The translations under genes and the position numbers were made by a program. Positions 25,229 to 33,982 of a DNA stretch of 64,000 bases are shown piece after piece. The DNA is from an uncultured Collinsella sp. Lineage in GTDB: Bacteria; Actinomycetota; Coriobacteriia; Coriobacteriales; Coriobacteriaceae. The notes beneath the pieces were generated by a model. It had not been told where the DNA came from. It saw nothing but the letters and a program-made list of their open reading frames with translations, and searched no databases. The stretch spans positions 103,171 through 167,170 of the forward strand of contig CABUNB010000001.1 in the NCBI GenBank assembly GCA_902492755.1, written 5' to 3'. Within the stretch, counting starts at the first letter, position 1. Every line of letters begins with the position of its first letter.

Positions 25229-25318
25229 CGAAGAACCGGGAGGGTTCGAACCCCAGATACCCTTTTGGGGCATACCCGCTTAGCGGGCGAGTGTCTTCGG
25301 ACTCTCGGTCAGCTCTTC
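25229..25318 (-). tRNA. tRNA-Ser(GCT)-like sequence, probably degenerate
   Basis: On the minus strand a 7-bp acceptor stem GAAGAGC/GTTCTTC (one G-U), discriminator G, an anticodon arm CTCGC-CCGCTAA-GCGGG with anticodon GCT, a long variable arm (ATGCCC/GGGTAT) and a TTCGAAC T-loop are visible. Several positions are wrong for a working tRNA: base 33 is C not T, the D-loop lacks the GG pair, the D-stem pairs poorly, and about two extra bases separate the T-stem from the acceptor stem. It may be a decaying copy or an atypical isoacceptor. Confidence 0.45.
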
Positions 25319-25419
25319 GTAACGGCCGTTTTAGCTGTAACTAAACTCGTCGGATGGAACAAGGGGAAAGGTACAGGAGCCGCGCACGCCGTAATGCCAA
25401 AATGCCTCGGCTAAAGTTA

Positions 25420-26910
25420 CTAGCTCTCGTGATAGGCCAGAATCGACCGGCACGGATACCCTTCAGAGCCGCATTCCGCGGACGCTACGACCTTTCCGTC
25501 TTTATAAAACTCAACATACCAAACGTACGTTGCCGCCCCCTCCCAATAGCTTGGCCTATCAGCGACCTTGTACGTAATAGAGGCGTCATCTGGCACAATC
25601 AACTCGCGCTTGGCGTTTGCAATGAACGCATCCATGTCGGCGATCACGCCATCGTCGCCCGCAGCGGCCTCCCCATCGTCGCCGCTATCGGATGCCGCTT
25701 CAGATGGTGCTTGAGATGCGCCAGTTCGATCGTCTGCAGTGCCAGAGCCGTCCTTCAAAGAGCTCTCCGAAGGCTCCGCTCCTTTGAATGCCTTCCACAT
25801 ATCGCTGCTTGCAGACGGCTTTTCAATGTCGGCCTCCGGATGCTCCCCGGCAATCTCGTCAAGAATTTTGCACGCTTCTTCACGCCCCTGGACCATCGTC
25901 TCCTGTGGTTTGCCACCATCCTCGACGGTCCTCACCAAGTAGGCGCCATTCTGTCTATCGAATTCCTTATTTTGAATTTGCACCGCGTCTACGACCTCAG
26001 GACCCTTTGCAGTAAGCGAAATATAGAAATCCGTCTGGTTACAATCCTGACTACAAGTAAATTTAACGATGCCGTCCTTGCAGACAGTAATGACTTGGCT
26101 CTCACCCTGAGCAATAAAACCGTCATACCGATTCGTCATATTGCTGGAGCCTTCTACCATCTCTGACGAAGGCATAACCGAAACGACCTTTCCATCAACA
26201 AAGCAGTAGGCACCTACAATCGCCGAAATATCGTTCTGCGCATCGACAGACCCAATAAGCAGCTCGTCAATTCCGTCACCGTTCAAATCATCGAAAGCAT
26301 AGTAGTAGTTTAAAAAGCCGGGAGCATTCTGGCTGTCATAAACGAATATCTGTCCCAGCCCAGAATCATCGCCGCGCCCCAGAGCCCAGTCGTCGTAGTT
26401 GGCAGTACCAGCTCCCTTCTGCTCGCAATAGCTCACAAAGTCCTCGTAACGCGCAACCACGCCCTCGTAGGCCTCGTGCGCTTTCTTGTTAGCTGCCGCG
26501 ACCTTCTTTTTAGACGACTTATTCTCGACTGCAGCCGGCTGTTCCTGCTGCTGCAGCTGAGGCAGCACAAAGGCCTCGTAAGCTTTGACCAGTGCGTAGG
26601 CGACACCAGCGGTAAAGATGATTGCTGCAAGAATGGTGACAAACGTAGGCACGGCAAAACGGCCGATCTGCCGACGCTGCATCATAAAGGCCGCAAAGGA
26701 CATATGCTCAGAGGGCGCCGGAGAAGCGCTCTCTGCGCGAGATGCAGCAGGATCGCTCGTCGCTTTTCTATCAGCAGGCGCCTTTGGTGTACCTGAAGGA
26801 AGCGGCTGCTGAGCATTCGCCGGCGCATCATCCACATCCAACGGTTTTCCGCATGCGGAACAGTATCGCGCCCCGTCTTTGATCTTTGCCCCGCAGCTTG
26901 CGCAGTACAT
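25420..26910 (-). CDS. Zinc-ribbon, single-helix membrane protein with large outer domain
   Basis: Protein of 496 residues starting at 26910 behind GGGGGG. An N-terminal zinc ribbon (CASCG near 3-7, CSACG near 18-22) is followed by a Pro/Ala/Ser linker, a MMQRRQIGRF motif near 76-85, one hydrophobic helix (about 88-112), a Gln/Lys-rich stretch, and an exported region. That region carries an FDDLNGDGIDELLIG segment that looks like a calcium-binding integrin/FG-GAP-type loop. A Ser/Glu/Asp-rich linker and a final beta domain end it. The same design recurs at 30697 and 32315. Function unknown; a sensor or envelope link is possible. Confidence 0.75.
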   Translation of the reverse strand: MYCASCGAKIKDGARYCSACGKPLDVDDAPANAQQPLPSGTPKAPADRKATSDPAASRAESASPAPSEHMSFAAFMMQRRQIGRFAVPTFVTILAAIIFTAGVAYALVKAYEAFVLPQLQQQEQPAAVENKSSKKKVAAANKKAHEAYEGVVARYEDFVSYCEQKGAGTANYDDWALGRGDDSGLGQIFVYDSQNAPGFLNYYYAFDDLNGDGIDELLIGSVDAQNDISAIVGAYCFVDGKVVSVMPSSEMVEGSSNMTNRYDGFIAQGESQVITVCKDGIVKFTCSQDCNQTDFYISLTAKGPEVVDAVQIQNKEFDRQNGAYLVRTVEDGGKPQETMVQGREEACKILDEIAGEHPEADIEKPSASSDMWKAFKGAEPSESSLKDGSGTADDRTGASQAPSEAASDSGDDGEAAAGDDGVIADMDAFIANAKRELIVPDDASITYKVADRPSYWEGAATYVWYVEFYKDGKVVASAECGSEGYPCRSILAYHES

Positions 26911-27061
26911 ATATCCCCCCTAGAACTTCAGCATATCGAAACGATAGCCCACAGCCTGCAAACAGAAAAGGCCCAGGACAATTTGCTCGACTGTAAACCT
27001 TTTTGCTTTCACCTTTCAAATTCGCCTGATCCCACGCGGAAGGCATGCGACGGGCTACTTG

Positions 27062-27679
27062 CTAGGCGCGAGCCATGTGCAGCTTGATCACCTTGAAGAT
27101 GATGTTGGCAACCGAGACGATAGGCCAAAGTGCCACCATCGTCATCGGGGCTAATTCGGGAACAACCGGAACCGCTCCGTGAATCACGCTGCCCAACCAG
27201 TAAAAAAGCATCAAAACAACGACAGGAAGGCCCACGAGAACCACAAGTTCGATTAGCATAATCGTGATACCGATAATGCCGCCACCATAGACAAAGGGAA
27301 GCCTTACACCGCTGCGGTACAGCGAGATAATCACCTTCCAGGGACCAATCAGAAGCAGCGCCAGCAGAATCATATAGTCGAGCCCCAGCGAGCCCCCTCC
27401 CAGCACGTAATTGAAAAAGAGCACATAGAGCAACGAAATCACCGACGCTCGCGTAAGGGACCCGATGGACTCGCGAAGTGAATCTTGCAGGCAAGCAGCG
27501 GCCTCTGCATCCTCCGCCGCTTGAAACTGAGCCTCGACAGACTGGCTCTTAATCGGCCGGGCCTCAACGTAAATCGCATCTCCCGCCGTGCTGGCCGCAG
27601 CCGCGACCGTAGGCGTTCCGCACACGCCGCAGAACTTGGCGCCGTCGTTAATCTCTGCTCCACACTGTTTGCAATGCAT
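27062..27679 (-). CDS. Zinc-ribbon multi-helix membrane protein
   Basis: Protein of 205 residues. It begins with a zinc ribbon (CKQCG near 3-7, CGVCG near 17-21), then an Ala/Glu-rich linker, then about four hydrophobic helices from residue 78 onward. AGGA lies before the start. It is the first gene of a probable two-gene unit with the protein at 25420-26910, 151 bases apart. It is divergent from the zinc-finger/HTH gene at 27819, so a shared control region of about 140 bases lies between them. Confidence 0.7.
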   Translation of the reverse strand: MHCKQCGAEINDGAKFCGVCGTPTVAAAASTAGDAIYVEARPIKSQSVEAQFQAAEDAEAAACLQDSLRESIGSLTRASVISLLYVLFFNYVLGGGSLGLDYMILLALLLIGPWKVIISLYRSGVRLPFVYGGGIIGITIMLIELVVLVGLPVVVLMLFYWLGSVIHGAVPVVPELAPMTMVALWPIVSVANIIFKVIKLHMARA

Positions 27680-27818
27680 GATCGGGTCCTTTCTCGTTAC
27701 CCCTTTTCTTGGCGATCACAAGATACGATTTGTCGTTTATCCGATATAGAGATTTTGACCGGGTAATTTTCCTAAACGTGCTACGCTATTAAACCTGCAG
27801 CTAGAGACAGGGGTAACA

Positions 27819-29177
27819 ATGTTTGAGTTCTCCCAAACACGCACCGTTGAAGGTTCGATTCCGTTTAAGAAAGTCAACCTCATAGAGAACGAACCCAATA
27901 GGCCCGTTGGCGAGGCCCAGCTTGTCTTTGAACTCTACATGCCCACCGAGCTGGCCGGCAGCAAAAGCAACGAAGGGCCCGCACACAGCGAGCGCCATGC
28001 CGATCTGATCAGGCTGGCATCATGCATCGAACCCACCGCCGTTAAAGAGCAGCCCTTCCGCGCAAGCCTCTTTAACGTACTTGACTACGCCGAACAGACC
28101 GGGCCGCTTTTTGGCAAGCACGCAATAGAATCCGTACGCGATTGGGCCAATGCCGCGATGGCAGCACTTATTGCCATGCGCATCCAGGAATACCTCAACG
28201 GGAGCTGCACCATCGCAAAGGTCTCCGCATTGGAAAGAATCGAGAAATCAGTGGTAACCTGCGCGGCAAACGGGTCATCCTTCAAGATCTACACCACTAT
28301 CCTGAGGGCGGGCGGAGATTATACCAACTCATTCAAAAGCCTGCCCATCGTGCGCAAAATCGAATCCGATGCGGGATATTTCTATGCCTTTATGTTAATG
28401 ATCGACGAGGAAGAATCCCTCGTTGCACTCAACGTGCTCTCTTTTGAACACGAGCTCACCGCCAATGACTTCAGTGTTTTGCAGGCGATGTTCTACATGG
28501 ACGAAGACTCCAGCTTGGAGATTTCAGCACGACTCAAGGTCAACAATAGCGAGGAGAGCTTCTATGTAATCGACCCTCAAGCAGATATCCAGGAGCGCCG
28601 CGAAGAACTTGACGACGATGACCGCGATGCGCTCACCGCTTTGGTGCAGGCGCTCGTGATCTCGCATCTCTCGGGCGCGCACGTGGATGTGTTCCAGGGC
28701 AACGAGTCCACAGGGTTCCTTTCCTTTGACAGCTATCTCTCGTGGCTCTGGTTTGATTTTTCGCGCAAGCTGAGCACCGTCAAAATTGGCTATTGCGAGC
28801 AGTGTGGACGCGCCTACTCACTTGCCGGGCATCGAGGCGTCAAACGGCACTACTGCAGCGATCGATGCAAGACCGATGCCAAAAACGAGCGCACGCGCAA
28901 GGAGACGGCAAAGATACGCGAGTTATTTGGAACGGGCGCCAGCGTACGCGACATCGCCAACGAGATAGAACGTCCCGCGGCCTACGTACGCTCGCAGCTC
29001 AATAAATGGACCAAGCTCAAGCACGATCTGGATGAAGACATTGAGTCAAACGGCTTTGACAGCTCCGAGCTACTCAAACGTTGCACCATTGAGAAGCTCG
29101 ACCTCAACAACCTCCTCAACGCCAAGCGCAAAAAGCAGATTCAGGACTTCGCCAAGCTCAAGCGACTCGTTAAGTAG
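27819..29177 (+). CDS. Zinc-finger and helix-turn-helix protein (CGNR-like), putative regulator
   Basis: Protein of 452 residues. Most of it is an unrecognised alpha/beta region. Near 325-355 there is a treble-clef-like zinc finger (YCEQCGRAYSLAGH, then HYCSDRCKTDAKNERTRK) similar to the CGNR zinc fingers found in actinobacterial DNA-binding proteins. A resolvase-like helix-turn-helix follows (LFGTGASVRDIANEIERPA near 367-385), then a basic tail. It is divergent from the zinc-ribbon genes at 27679, which makes a local regulator plausible. The ribosome site (AGGGGT) is modest. Confidence 0.6.
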   Translation: MFEFSQTRTVEGSIPFKKVNLIENEPNRPVGEAQLVFELYMPTELAGSKSNEGPAHSERHADLIRLASCIEPTAVKEQPFRASLFNVLDYAEQTGPLFGKHAIESVRDWANAAMAALIAMRIQEYLNGSCTIAKVSALERIEKSVVTCAANGSSFKIYTTILRAGGDYTNSFKSLPIVRKIESDAGYFYAFMLMIDEEESLVALNVLSFEHELTANDFSVLQAMFYMDEDSSLEISARLKVNNSEESFYVIDPQADIQERREELDDDDRDALTALVQALVISHLSGAHVDVFQGNESTGFLSFDSYLSWLWFDFSRKLSTVKIGYCEQCGRAYSLAGHRGVKRHYCSDRCKTDAKNERTRKETAKIRELFGTGASVRDIANEIERPAAYVRSQLNKWTKLKHDLDEDIESNGFDSSELLKRCTIEKLDLNNLLNAKRKKQIQDFAKLKRLVK

Positions 29178-29212
29178 AAGCCCTGTCATTTCTTCTCCGT
29201 CCGACTGGAAAA

Positions 29213-29253
29213 TTGCTCACATACGTGTTAGTACTATATATGTTAGTAACACG
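29213..29253 (+). promoter_or_regulatory. Promoter with overlapping palindromic and direct repeats
   Basis: TTGCTC (29213-29218) and TATATA (29235-29240) are 16 bases apart. CGTGTTA (29224-29230) and TAACACG (29247-29253) form an inverted repeat across the -10, and TGTTAGTA occurs twice 15 bases apart (29226 and 29241). The pattern suggests a repressor site controlling the ATPase gene at 29273. Confidence 0.6.
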
Positions 29254-29272
29254 CATATGAGCGAGGCATGCC

Positions 29273-30655
29273 ATGTTTGTCGGACGCCAGAGTGAGCTTG
29301 AGTCCCTAGAAACCGCTTATCAAAAGGGTTCCTTCCAGTTTGCCGTAGTCTACGGAAGGCGCCGCGTGGGCAAAACAAGCCTGCTTCGCGCTTTTACGCA
29401 GGATAAGCCCAGTGTGATCTTCTTTACCGGGCAGCAAACCGTTGCAAGCGAAAACCTTGCGCTGCTCAGCCGCGAGATGCTTGGTGATAGTGCCGCAGGA
29501 GCAGCATTCCCTTCCATCCAGGTTGCACTCGAGTCCGTCTTTGAACGCGCCAAAGCGGAGCAAGTCATTCTGGTCATTGACGAGTATCCTTACCTCGCCG
29601 AGAGCGACCCAGGCGTGTCGTCGTGTCTGCAAACGCTTATCGACCGACACAAAGACAAGAGCAACCTGTTCTTGGTGCTCTGCGGATCGTCCATGAGTTT
29701 TATGGAACACCAGGTGCTAGGACACCAAAGTCCTCTCTATGGGCGCCGCACCATGCAGTTGCGCATCGACCCCTTTGTCGTTTTCGATGCAGCGCAAATG
29801 CTTCCCGATGCACCCATCGAGAGAATTATCGAGCTGTATTCCGTTGTCGGCGGCATGCCGCTCAATTTATCGCAGCTTGATAGCACGCGCTCCACGCAAT
29901 GGAACCTTGAACACGCTCTGTTGCGCCAAGATGCGTTTCTGTACGCCGAGCCCCAGAACTATCTGTTGCAGGAAGTCCGAAGCCCGGCTATCTACAATGG
30001 CGTCATAGCCGCCATCGCTAACGGCTGTGTACGTCCCAAGGAAATCGCCGATGTCACCCGACTCGCAACGCCACAAGTCGCGCGATTACTCGACGCATTG
30101 ATTGATCTGCGAATCGTTGAACGCGTCACGCCCGTTGCCAAAGCAACAAAACGTCAGGTGGTCTATCGAATCTGCGATAACCTGTTCAGGTTTTGGTATC
30201 GATTTGTTCCGCAGTACACGGGAACAATTGAAGAGGGGCTCGGAGCCGCTGTTGCCGCGCGTATCGTCAAGCGCGATTTGTCTACCTTCGTGGGCCCCAC
30301 ATTTGAAGAGGTATGCCGCCAGTGGTTGATACGACAGGTCGTTGAGGGCGAGCTGGATGTACTGCCCAAGGCAATCGGCTCTTGGTGGGGCACTAACCCG
30401 GCAACGCGTCACCAAGAAGAGATTGACATTGTATTAGAGGATGCCGATGGCGAGCTCATCGTTGGCGAGTGCAAATGGAGAAACGAGCCCGTAGATACCG
30501 ACGTTCTTGAAACGCTCGAGCGGCGCAGTGCGCTGCTGGGCCGGCCGATCAAACAGTATTACTTGTTTAGCAAGGGTGGATTTAGCGAAGCGTGTCAAAA
30601 TAGAGCGGCTCAAGCAAGCAGCGCGAGGCTTGTTGGACTCGAGCAACTACTATAA
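29273..30655 (+). CDS. AAA ATPase with DUF234-type nuclease-like C-terminus
   Basis: Protein of 460 residues of the archaeal-type ATPase family widely annotated only as ATP-binding protein. It has Walker A GRRRVGKTSL near 28-37, Walker B ILVIDEYPYL near 100-109, a sensor-like LVLCGSS near 132, a winged-helix part near 240-285, and a C-terminal DUF234 region. In the last, EEIDIVLEDADGELIVGECKW (near 383-403) has the D-(x)n-E-x-K spacing of PD-(D/E)xK nucleases. The family is often mobile and of unknown role. The operator-like promoter upstream suggests tight control. Confidence 0.8.
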   Translation: MFVGRQSELESLETAYQKGSFQFAVVYGRRRVGKTSLLRAFTQDKPSVIFFTGQQTVASENLALLSREMLGDSAAGAAFPSIQVALESVFERAKAEQVILVIDEYPYLAESDPGVSSCLQTLIDRHKDKSNLFLVLCGSSMSFMEHQVLGHQSPLYGRRTMQLRIDPFVVFDAAQMLPDAPIERIIELYSVVGGMPLNLSQLDSTRSTQWNLEHALLRQDAFLYAEPQNYLLQEVRSPAIYNGVIAAIANGCVRPKEIADVTRLATPQVARLLDALIDLRIVERVTPVAKATKRQVVYRICDNLFRFWYRFVPQYTGTIEEGLGAAVAARIVKRDLSTFVGPTFEEVCRQWLIRQVVEGELDVLPKAIGSWWGTNPATRHQEEIDIVLEDADGELIVGECKWRNEPVDTDVLETLERRSALLGRPIKQYYLFSKGGFSEACQNRAAQASSARLVGLEQLL

Positions 30656-30656
30656 G

Positions 30657-30690
30657 AAAGGGGCTTGGAAACAGTTTTCCAAGCCCCTTT
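30657..30690. terminator. Bidirectional intrinsic terminator
   Basis: AAAGGGGCTTGGAAA pairs with TTTTCCAAGCCCCTTT around a four-base loop, with A-rich and T-rich flanks. It separates the convergent genes ending at 30655 and 30697. Confidence 0.85.
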
Positions 30691-30696
30691 CAGTTT

Positions 30697-32313
30697 TTAT
30701 TCGATTCCCACCTTTTTGAGCGTATCTTTGGTGACTTCCGCAACTTGATTGGGATCGACGTGGGATTCCCCCGAAATAGTGCCGTAACCTGAGGTTGAAA
30801 AATCAAGGAAATAATATGTCCGGTAATTGTGCCCATAGCCAAATTGCTGATATAGGGCATTATAGTCCGTCTCGGAAATTTCCTTGCCCTCCGACGCACA
30901 ATAGTATTCGTAGCCATTGCCCTCGCTCGGCGCAACTCCCCAGGACTCGTAGTTGCTTACAAGCGAAAAAGCATCGCTTTTCTTGCCATATACCGAAGTA
31001 TTGTCCCCGGCCAAAACCTGCCTTCCAGCAAGCAATGCCGTAATAGCATTGCTCATCTCATATGTTCTTTGGCTTACGAGGATGCTGTCGTCATCCGCTT
31101 TAATCAGCGGAAGAAACATCATTCCTCCGTTGCTGTTATCAAGCCAATTTTGACTGTAAAGCCTCTTGATGCCACCATCAGCTGACGACCAAACCTCCAC
31201 GGTGTAGGACTTCTGAAGTCCCTCTATATCTCCATTCCAGGCACTCTTTAGTTCGGCATCGCTCATACCGTTCACAACGGTCAAGAGCTCAGGCTGGCCA
31301 TCCTGATCAAAATCAACGAGGTCGACAAGGCAAAGCCCTCGCATCGCATAGACAGAATCAGTCACCTCAACAATTTGTGGCTCTCCATAGCACGCTAGGT
31401 ATTCCTGGCACTTTTGCTTGTAAGCGGCATACGCAGCGGTATTGTCCGCCGCGGTGCCTCCATCCTTCTTGTCGCCTTCGTCTGTCTTTGTATCGGCCTC
31501 GTTGACCTTAGGCACCTCGAGGGAAACCTCTTTTACGGCATCAGCGGATTTAGAGTTATCAACGACTTCGACGGGGATAGCCCACTCGACTTTGGAATTA
31601 GAGTCCCTAACGGTAAGAGTATATTTTCCCGGTTTAACATCAGGAAACTGGCTTACCGTGAAGCCCTCGTCACCCTTAACCTCAGCGTTGGTGCTGTAGC
31701 CGTTGTCGCCGTTCAGGGTCACCGAGTACTTCTTGAGCTTCTCGCCCTTTACGTCGGTCGGGGTGATCTTGGATTCTTGAATCACCACGATGGCTTTGTC
31801 CTGGCCGTAATGGGCAACGTCGCCGGACTTGCTAAAGAACAGCAGATAGCTAAAGATGGCAATGACTGCCACACCAACGACGATACCAACGATATAGAGC
31901 GCCTTGGGCTCCTTTTTCCGTGCGGATGCATTCACCGCAGAAACAGGGGCCGGCGCCGCGACGGGCTTGGCGACCGGATTGCTCGGTTTTGGCCGGTCGG
32001 CGCGCACGGCAGGAATCGAAGGCGTTGCACCGGACGACACGTCGTCTTTGGGCTGGTCGTCTTCTTCGTCCGCAACGGGCTCGCTCTCCACGGGCGACTT
32101 TTCCTCCCCCGCCTCGGCACCGGCGGAAGACTCCTTCTCCGTTTCGCCACTAGCGAAAATCTCTTCCGCAGCTTCATTGATAACGGAAGGCTCTTCTGCC
32201 ACTTCGTTGCTGGCAGAGTTCAGCACCGCCTTCGCATCTTCGAGTGCATAGCCACACTCGGTGCAGTATCGCAAATCGCCATCAAGCTCAAATCCACAGT
32301 TGGGACAGAACAT
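30697..32313 (-). CDS. Zinc-ribbon, single-helix membrane protein with outer domain
   Basis: Protein of 538 residues starting at the ATG at 32313, one base after the stop of the upstream gene; its ribosome site AAGGAGG lies inside that gene's last codons. It has a zinc ribbon (CPNCG near 3-7, CTECG near 18-22), an acidic Ser/Glu linker of about 95 residues, a basic ARKKEPKAL stretch, one hydrophobic helix near 137-157 and an exported part. That part begins with a beta-rich segment like a bacterial Ig-type domain and ends in an alpha/beta domain with DFDQDGQPELLTV, again an FG-GAP-like calcium loop. Function unknown. Confidence 0.75.
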   Translation of the reverse strand: MFCPNCGFELDGDLRYCTECGYALEDAKAVLNSASNEVAEEPSVINEAAEEIFASGETEKESSAGAEAGEEKSPVESEPVADEEDDQPKDDVSSGATPSIPAVRADRPKPSNPVAKPVAAPAPVSAVNASARKKEPKALYIVGIVVGVAVIAIFSYLLFFSKSGDVAHYGQDKAIVVIQESKITPTDVKGEKLKKYSVTLNGDNGYSTNAEVKGDEGFTVSQFPDVKPGKYTLTVRDSNSKVEWAIPVEVVDNSKSADAVKEVSLEVPKVNEADTKTDEGDKKDGGTAADNTAAYAAYKQKCQEYLACYGEPQIVEVTDSVYAMRGLCLVDLVDFDQDGQPELLTVVNGMSDAELKSAWNGDIEGLQKSYTVEVWSSADGGIKRLYSQNWLDNSNGGMMFLPLIKADDDSILVSQRTYEMSNAITALLAGRQVLAGDNTSVYGKKSDAFSLVSNYESWGVAPSEGNGYEYYCASEGKEISETDYNALYQQFGYGHNYRTYYFLDFSTSGYGTISGESHVDPNQVAEVTKDTLKKVGIE

Positions 32314-32314
32314 G

Positions 32315-33532
32315 TTAGTCCTCCTTATCGACTTTCGCCGTTGTACCGTCCTTGACCTCATCAGGGGTTACTTCGGACCCCACTTGAGACTCATCATCCC
32401 AGGACGCAACCATAATCTCGCAATTGCCGTCCGCAAAAGTACCGAGCTCATAGTCTTCGGTGCGATACACCAGTCCCTTGGATGTCACATACAAGCATGT
32501 TGAACCCTTGATTGAATAGTCTGAGGAATTGCTCCGCATGAGCATAGAGTTGTAATCAGACGGATACTTTTTGCCCATTTCCGTAAGATACGGCCAAACT
32601 GCCGAACTCATAGAACTGGCAAGATCCTCGGTATCAATGCCGAACATGTCCTGAGGACTAACAGTGTCACCCGTATGCAAATCAAAAATAACACCAGTCA
32701 CAACCGTGTCGCCATGCGGACCCCATCCCGTCGAATAGCGCTCGTCACGGATACAGAAATAGTTCACATCCATGTACGTAACCGTCACGTTTCTCGATAT
32801 GCAGGGAAATTCGCCATCGGGATATAACTCTGCATCTGATTGCTCATTATCTGATGCCCGATTCGTTCGCTCCGCATCAATTTGAAGGGGCTCGAGAATC
32901 GCCTTGTTAATTTTGTCTGCGACGTCGTCTTTGGCAGAGCTCTTAAGTTGCGGATAGGACCATTCCATGTTAGCCCGCTCGCCCTGGTTGAGCATAGGGT
33001 CGACCGGAGCAGACACCGTCAATGACTTTTCCTCCAGCGTATAGACAACTTCTTCGGCCGCTCTCTCGTCCTTCTTGGGCCTTTCGGTCGCTTGCTCCTG
33101 TTGCACGGATTGCTGCTGGAGATTGGGCTCGATGACGTTCTTGTAGAGCATGAAAGCAGCGTAAGCGATGCCTGCCGCGGCGATGAAAGCGGCGATCATG
33201 ATAGCAAACTGCGGCACCAGGCGGTTACCGACCTGACAGCGTCGCATAAAGAAGTTGTACATCTGGGAGTGACCGCTACTCGCGGTCTTCGAGACCGGCT
33301 CGGGTCTCGGTTCCGCTGTGGACTCGGCATTCGCGGATCCTATCGCAGAGTCCGTTTTGGTATTTGCAGACTCCAACATGACTTCAGCGGACGAGGACTC
33401 TCGCGCCAGCGGCTCGGCGCCGGACCCTTCCTCGGCCGCAGTTTTACCCGAGAGTCCTTCCAAGGGCAGCCCGCATTCGGTACAGTACCGCGCATCGTCA
33501 CTGATCTTGCTACCGCATTTGGGGCAAAACAT
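32315..33532 (-). CDS. Zinc-ribbon, single-helix membrane protein with DUF3298/RsiV-like outer domain
   Basis: Protein of 405 residues from the ATG at 33532, with GGAGAAGA before it. It has a zinc ribbon (CPKCG, CTECG in the first 22 residues), an acidic linker, a FFMRRCQVGNRL motif before one helix (about 108-132), a Gln-rich stretch, and an outer domain. The end of the outer domain (LTEMGKKYPSDYNSM, then LVYRTEDYELGTFADG) fits DUF3298, the lysozyme-binding type domain of RsiV. It is coupled to the next gene. A ligand-sensing role is plausible, but no sigma factor is adjacent. Confidence 0.75.
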   Translation of the reverse strand: MFCPKCGSKISDDARYCTECGLPLEGLSGKTAAEEGSGAEPLARESSSAEVMLESANTKTDSAIGSANAESTAEPRPEPVSKTASSGHSQMYNFFMRRCQVGNRLVPQFAIMIAAFIAAAGIAYAAFMLYKNVIEPNLQQQSVQQEQATERPKKDERAAEEVVYTLEEKSLTVSAPVDPMLNQGERANMEWSYPQLKSSAKDDVADKINKAILEPLQIDAERTNRASDNEQSDAELYPDGEFPCISRNVTVTYMDVNYFCIRDERYSTGWGPHGDTVVTGVIFDLHTGDTVSPQDMFGIDTEDLASSMSSAVWPYLTEMGKKYPSDYNSMLMRSNSSDYSIKGSTCLYVTSKGLVYRTEDYELGTFADGNCEIMVASWDDESQVGSEVTPDEVKDGTTAKVDKED

Positions 33533-33673
33533 GGGCTTTCTTCTCCGATTCCCTTTAGTCTCACTGAGTCGTAAGTTACTCACGTGCTGTACGCTACGTA
33601 GTTTAACCATTTCTTAAGCAAGCCAATGGACCGCTTGGACAGACGCATACCCACTCAAGTGACCCTATACCGG

Positions 33674-33835
33674 CTAGTTATCCTGGCTCATGGCATGAGT
33701 GTCAGTGTAAGAATTTTCGCTGAACAGGTCCGCCCCCTCGAAGTCCGAGCCGATGCTCAACTTGAAGCCATTTTTTGCCGAGATGGAGAAATCGCCGCTG
33801 ATATCCATATCATGCTCGCGGCCAACCGCCCTCAT
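33674..33835 (-). pseudogene. Short protein-like frame, perhaps a gene remnant
   Basis: A 53-residue frame from ATG 33835 to a TAG at 33674 reads in a protein-like way (DMDISGDFSISAKNGFKLSI, then GSDFEGADLFSENS). The frame is closed just upstream by TGA and there is no good ribosome site. It lies 140 bases upstream of the zinc-ribbon gene at 33532 on the same strand, so it may be the broken end of a related gene. Chance cannot be excluded. Confidence 0.3.
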
Positions 33836-33889
33836 TTTCCGAAGTCCCACCCGTCACGTTATCAGGAGCCCGAAGTCAAAGAGATAGTA

Positions 33890-33935
33890 AAAGCCGATTG
33901 GGGCACATGTGATTCCATATGCCCCAATCGGCTTT
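33890..33935 (-). terminator. Intrinsic terminator of the purM-purN unit
   Basis: AAAGCCGATTGGGGCA (33890-33905) and its exact complement at 33920-33935 enclose 14 bases. On the minus strand TTTTAC follows. It lies about 50 bases past the purN stop. Confidence 0.8.
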
Positions 33936-33982
33936 ATAGTCGTTTACGCCTCAGAGAAACCTAGGTGGCCCGTTTACACGCG

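Noticed and set aside
27845..27875. T-loop-like GGTTCGATTCC as a tRNA
   Set aside because: It lies inside the coding start of the zinc-finger/HTH gene and no acceptor or anticodon stem surrounds it.
33626..33964. Plus-strand 112-codon open frame
   Set aside because: No ribosome site; it runs through the purN terminator hairpin and has no recognisable composition.
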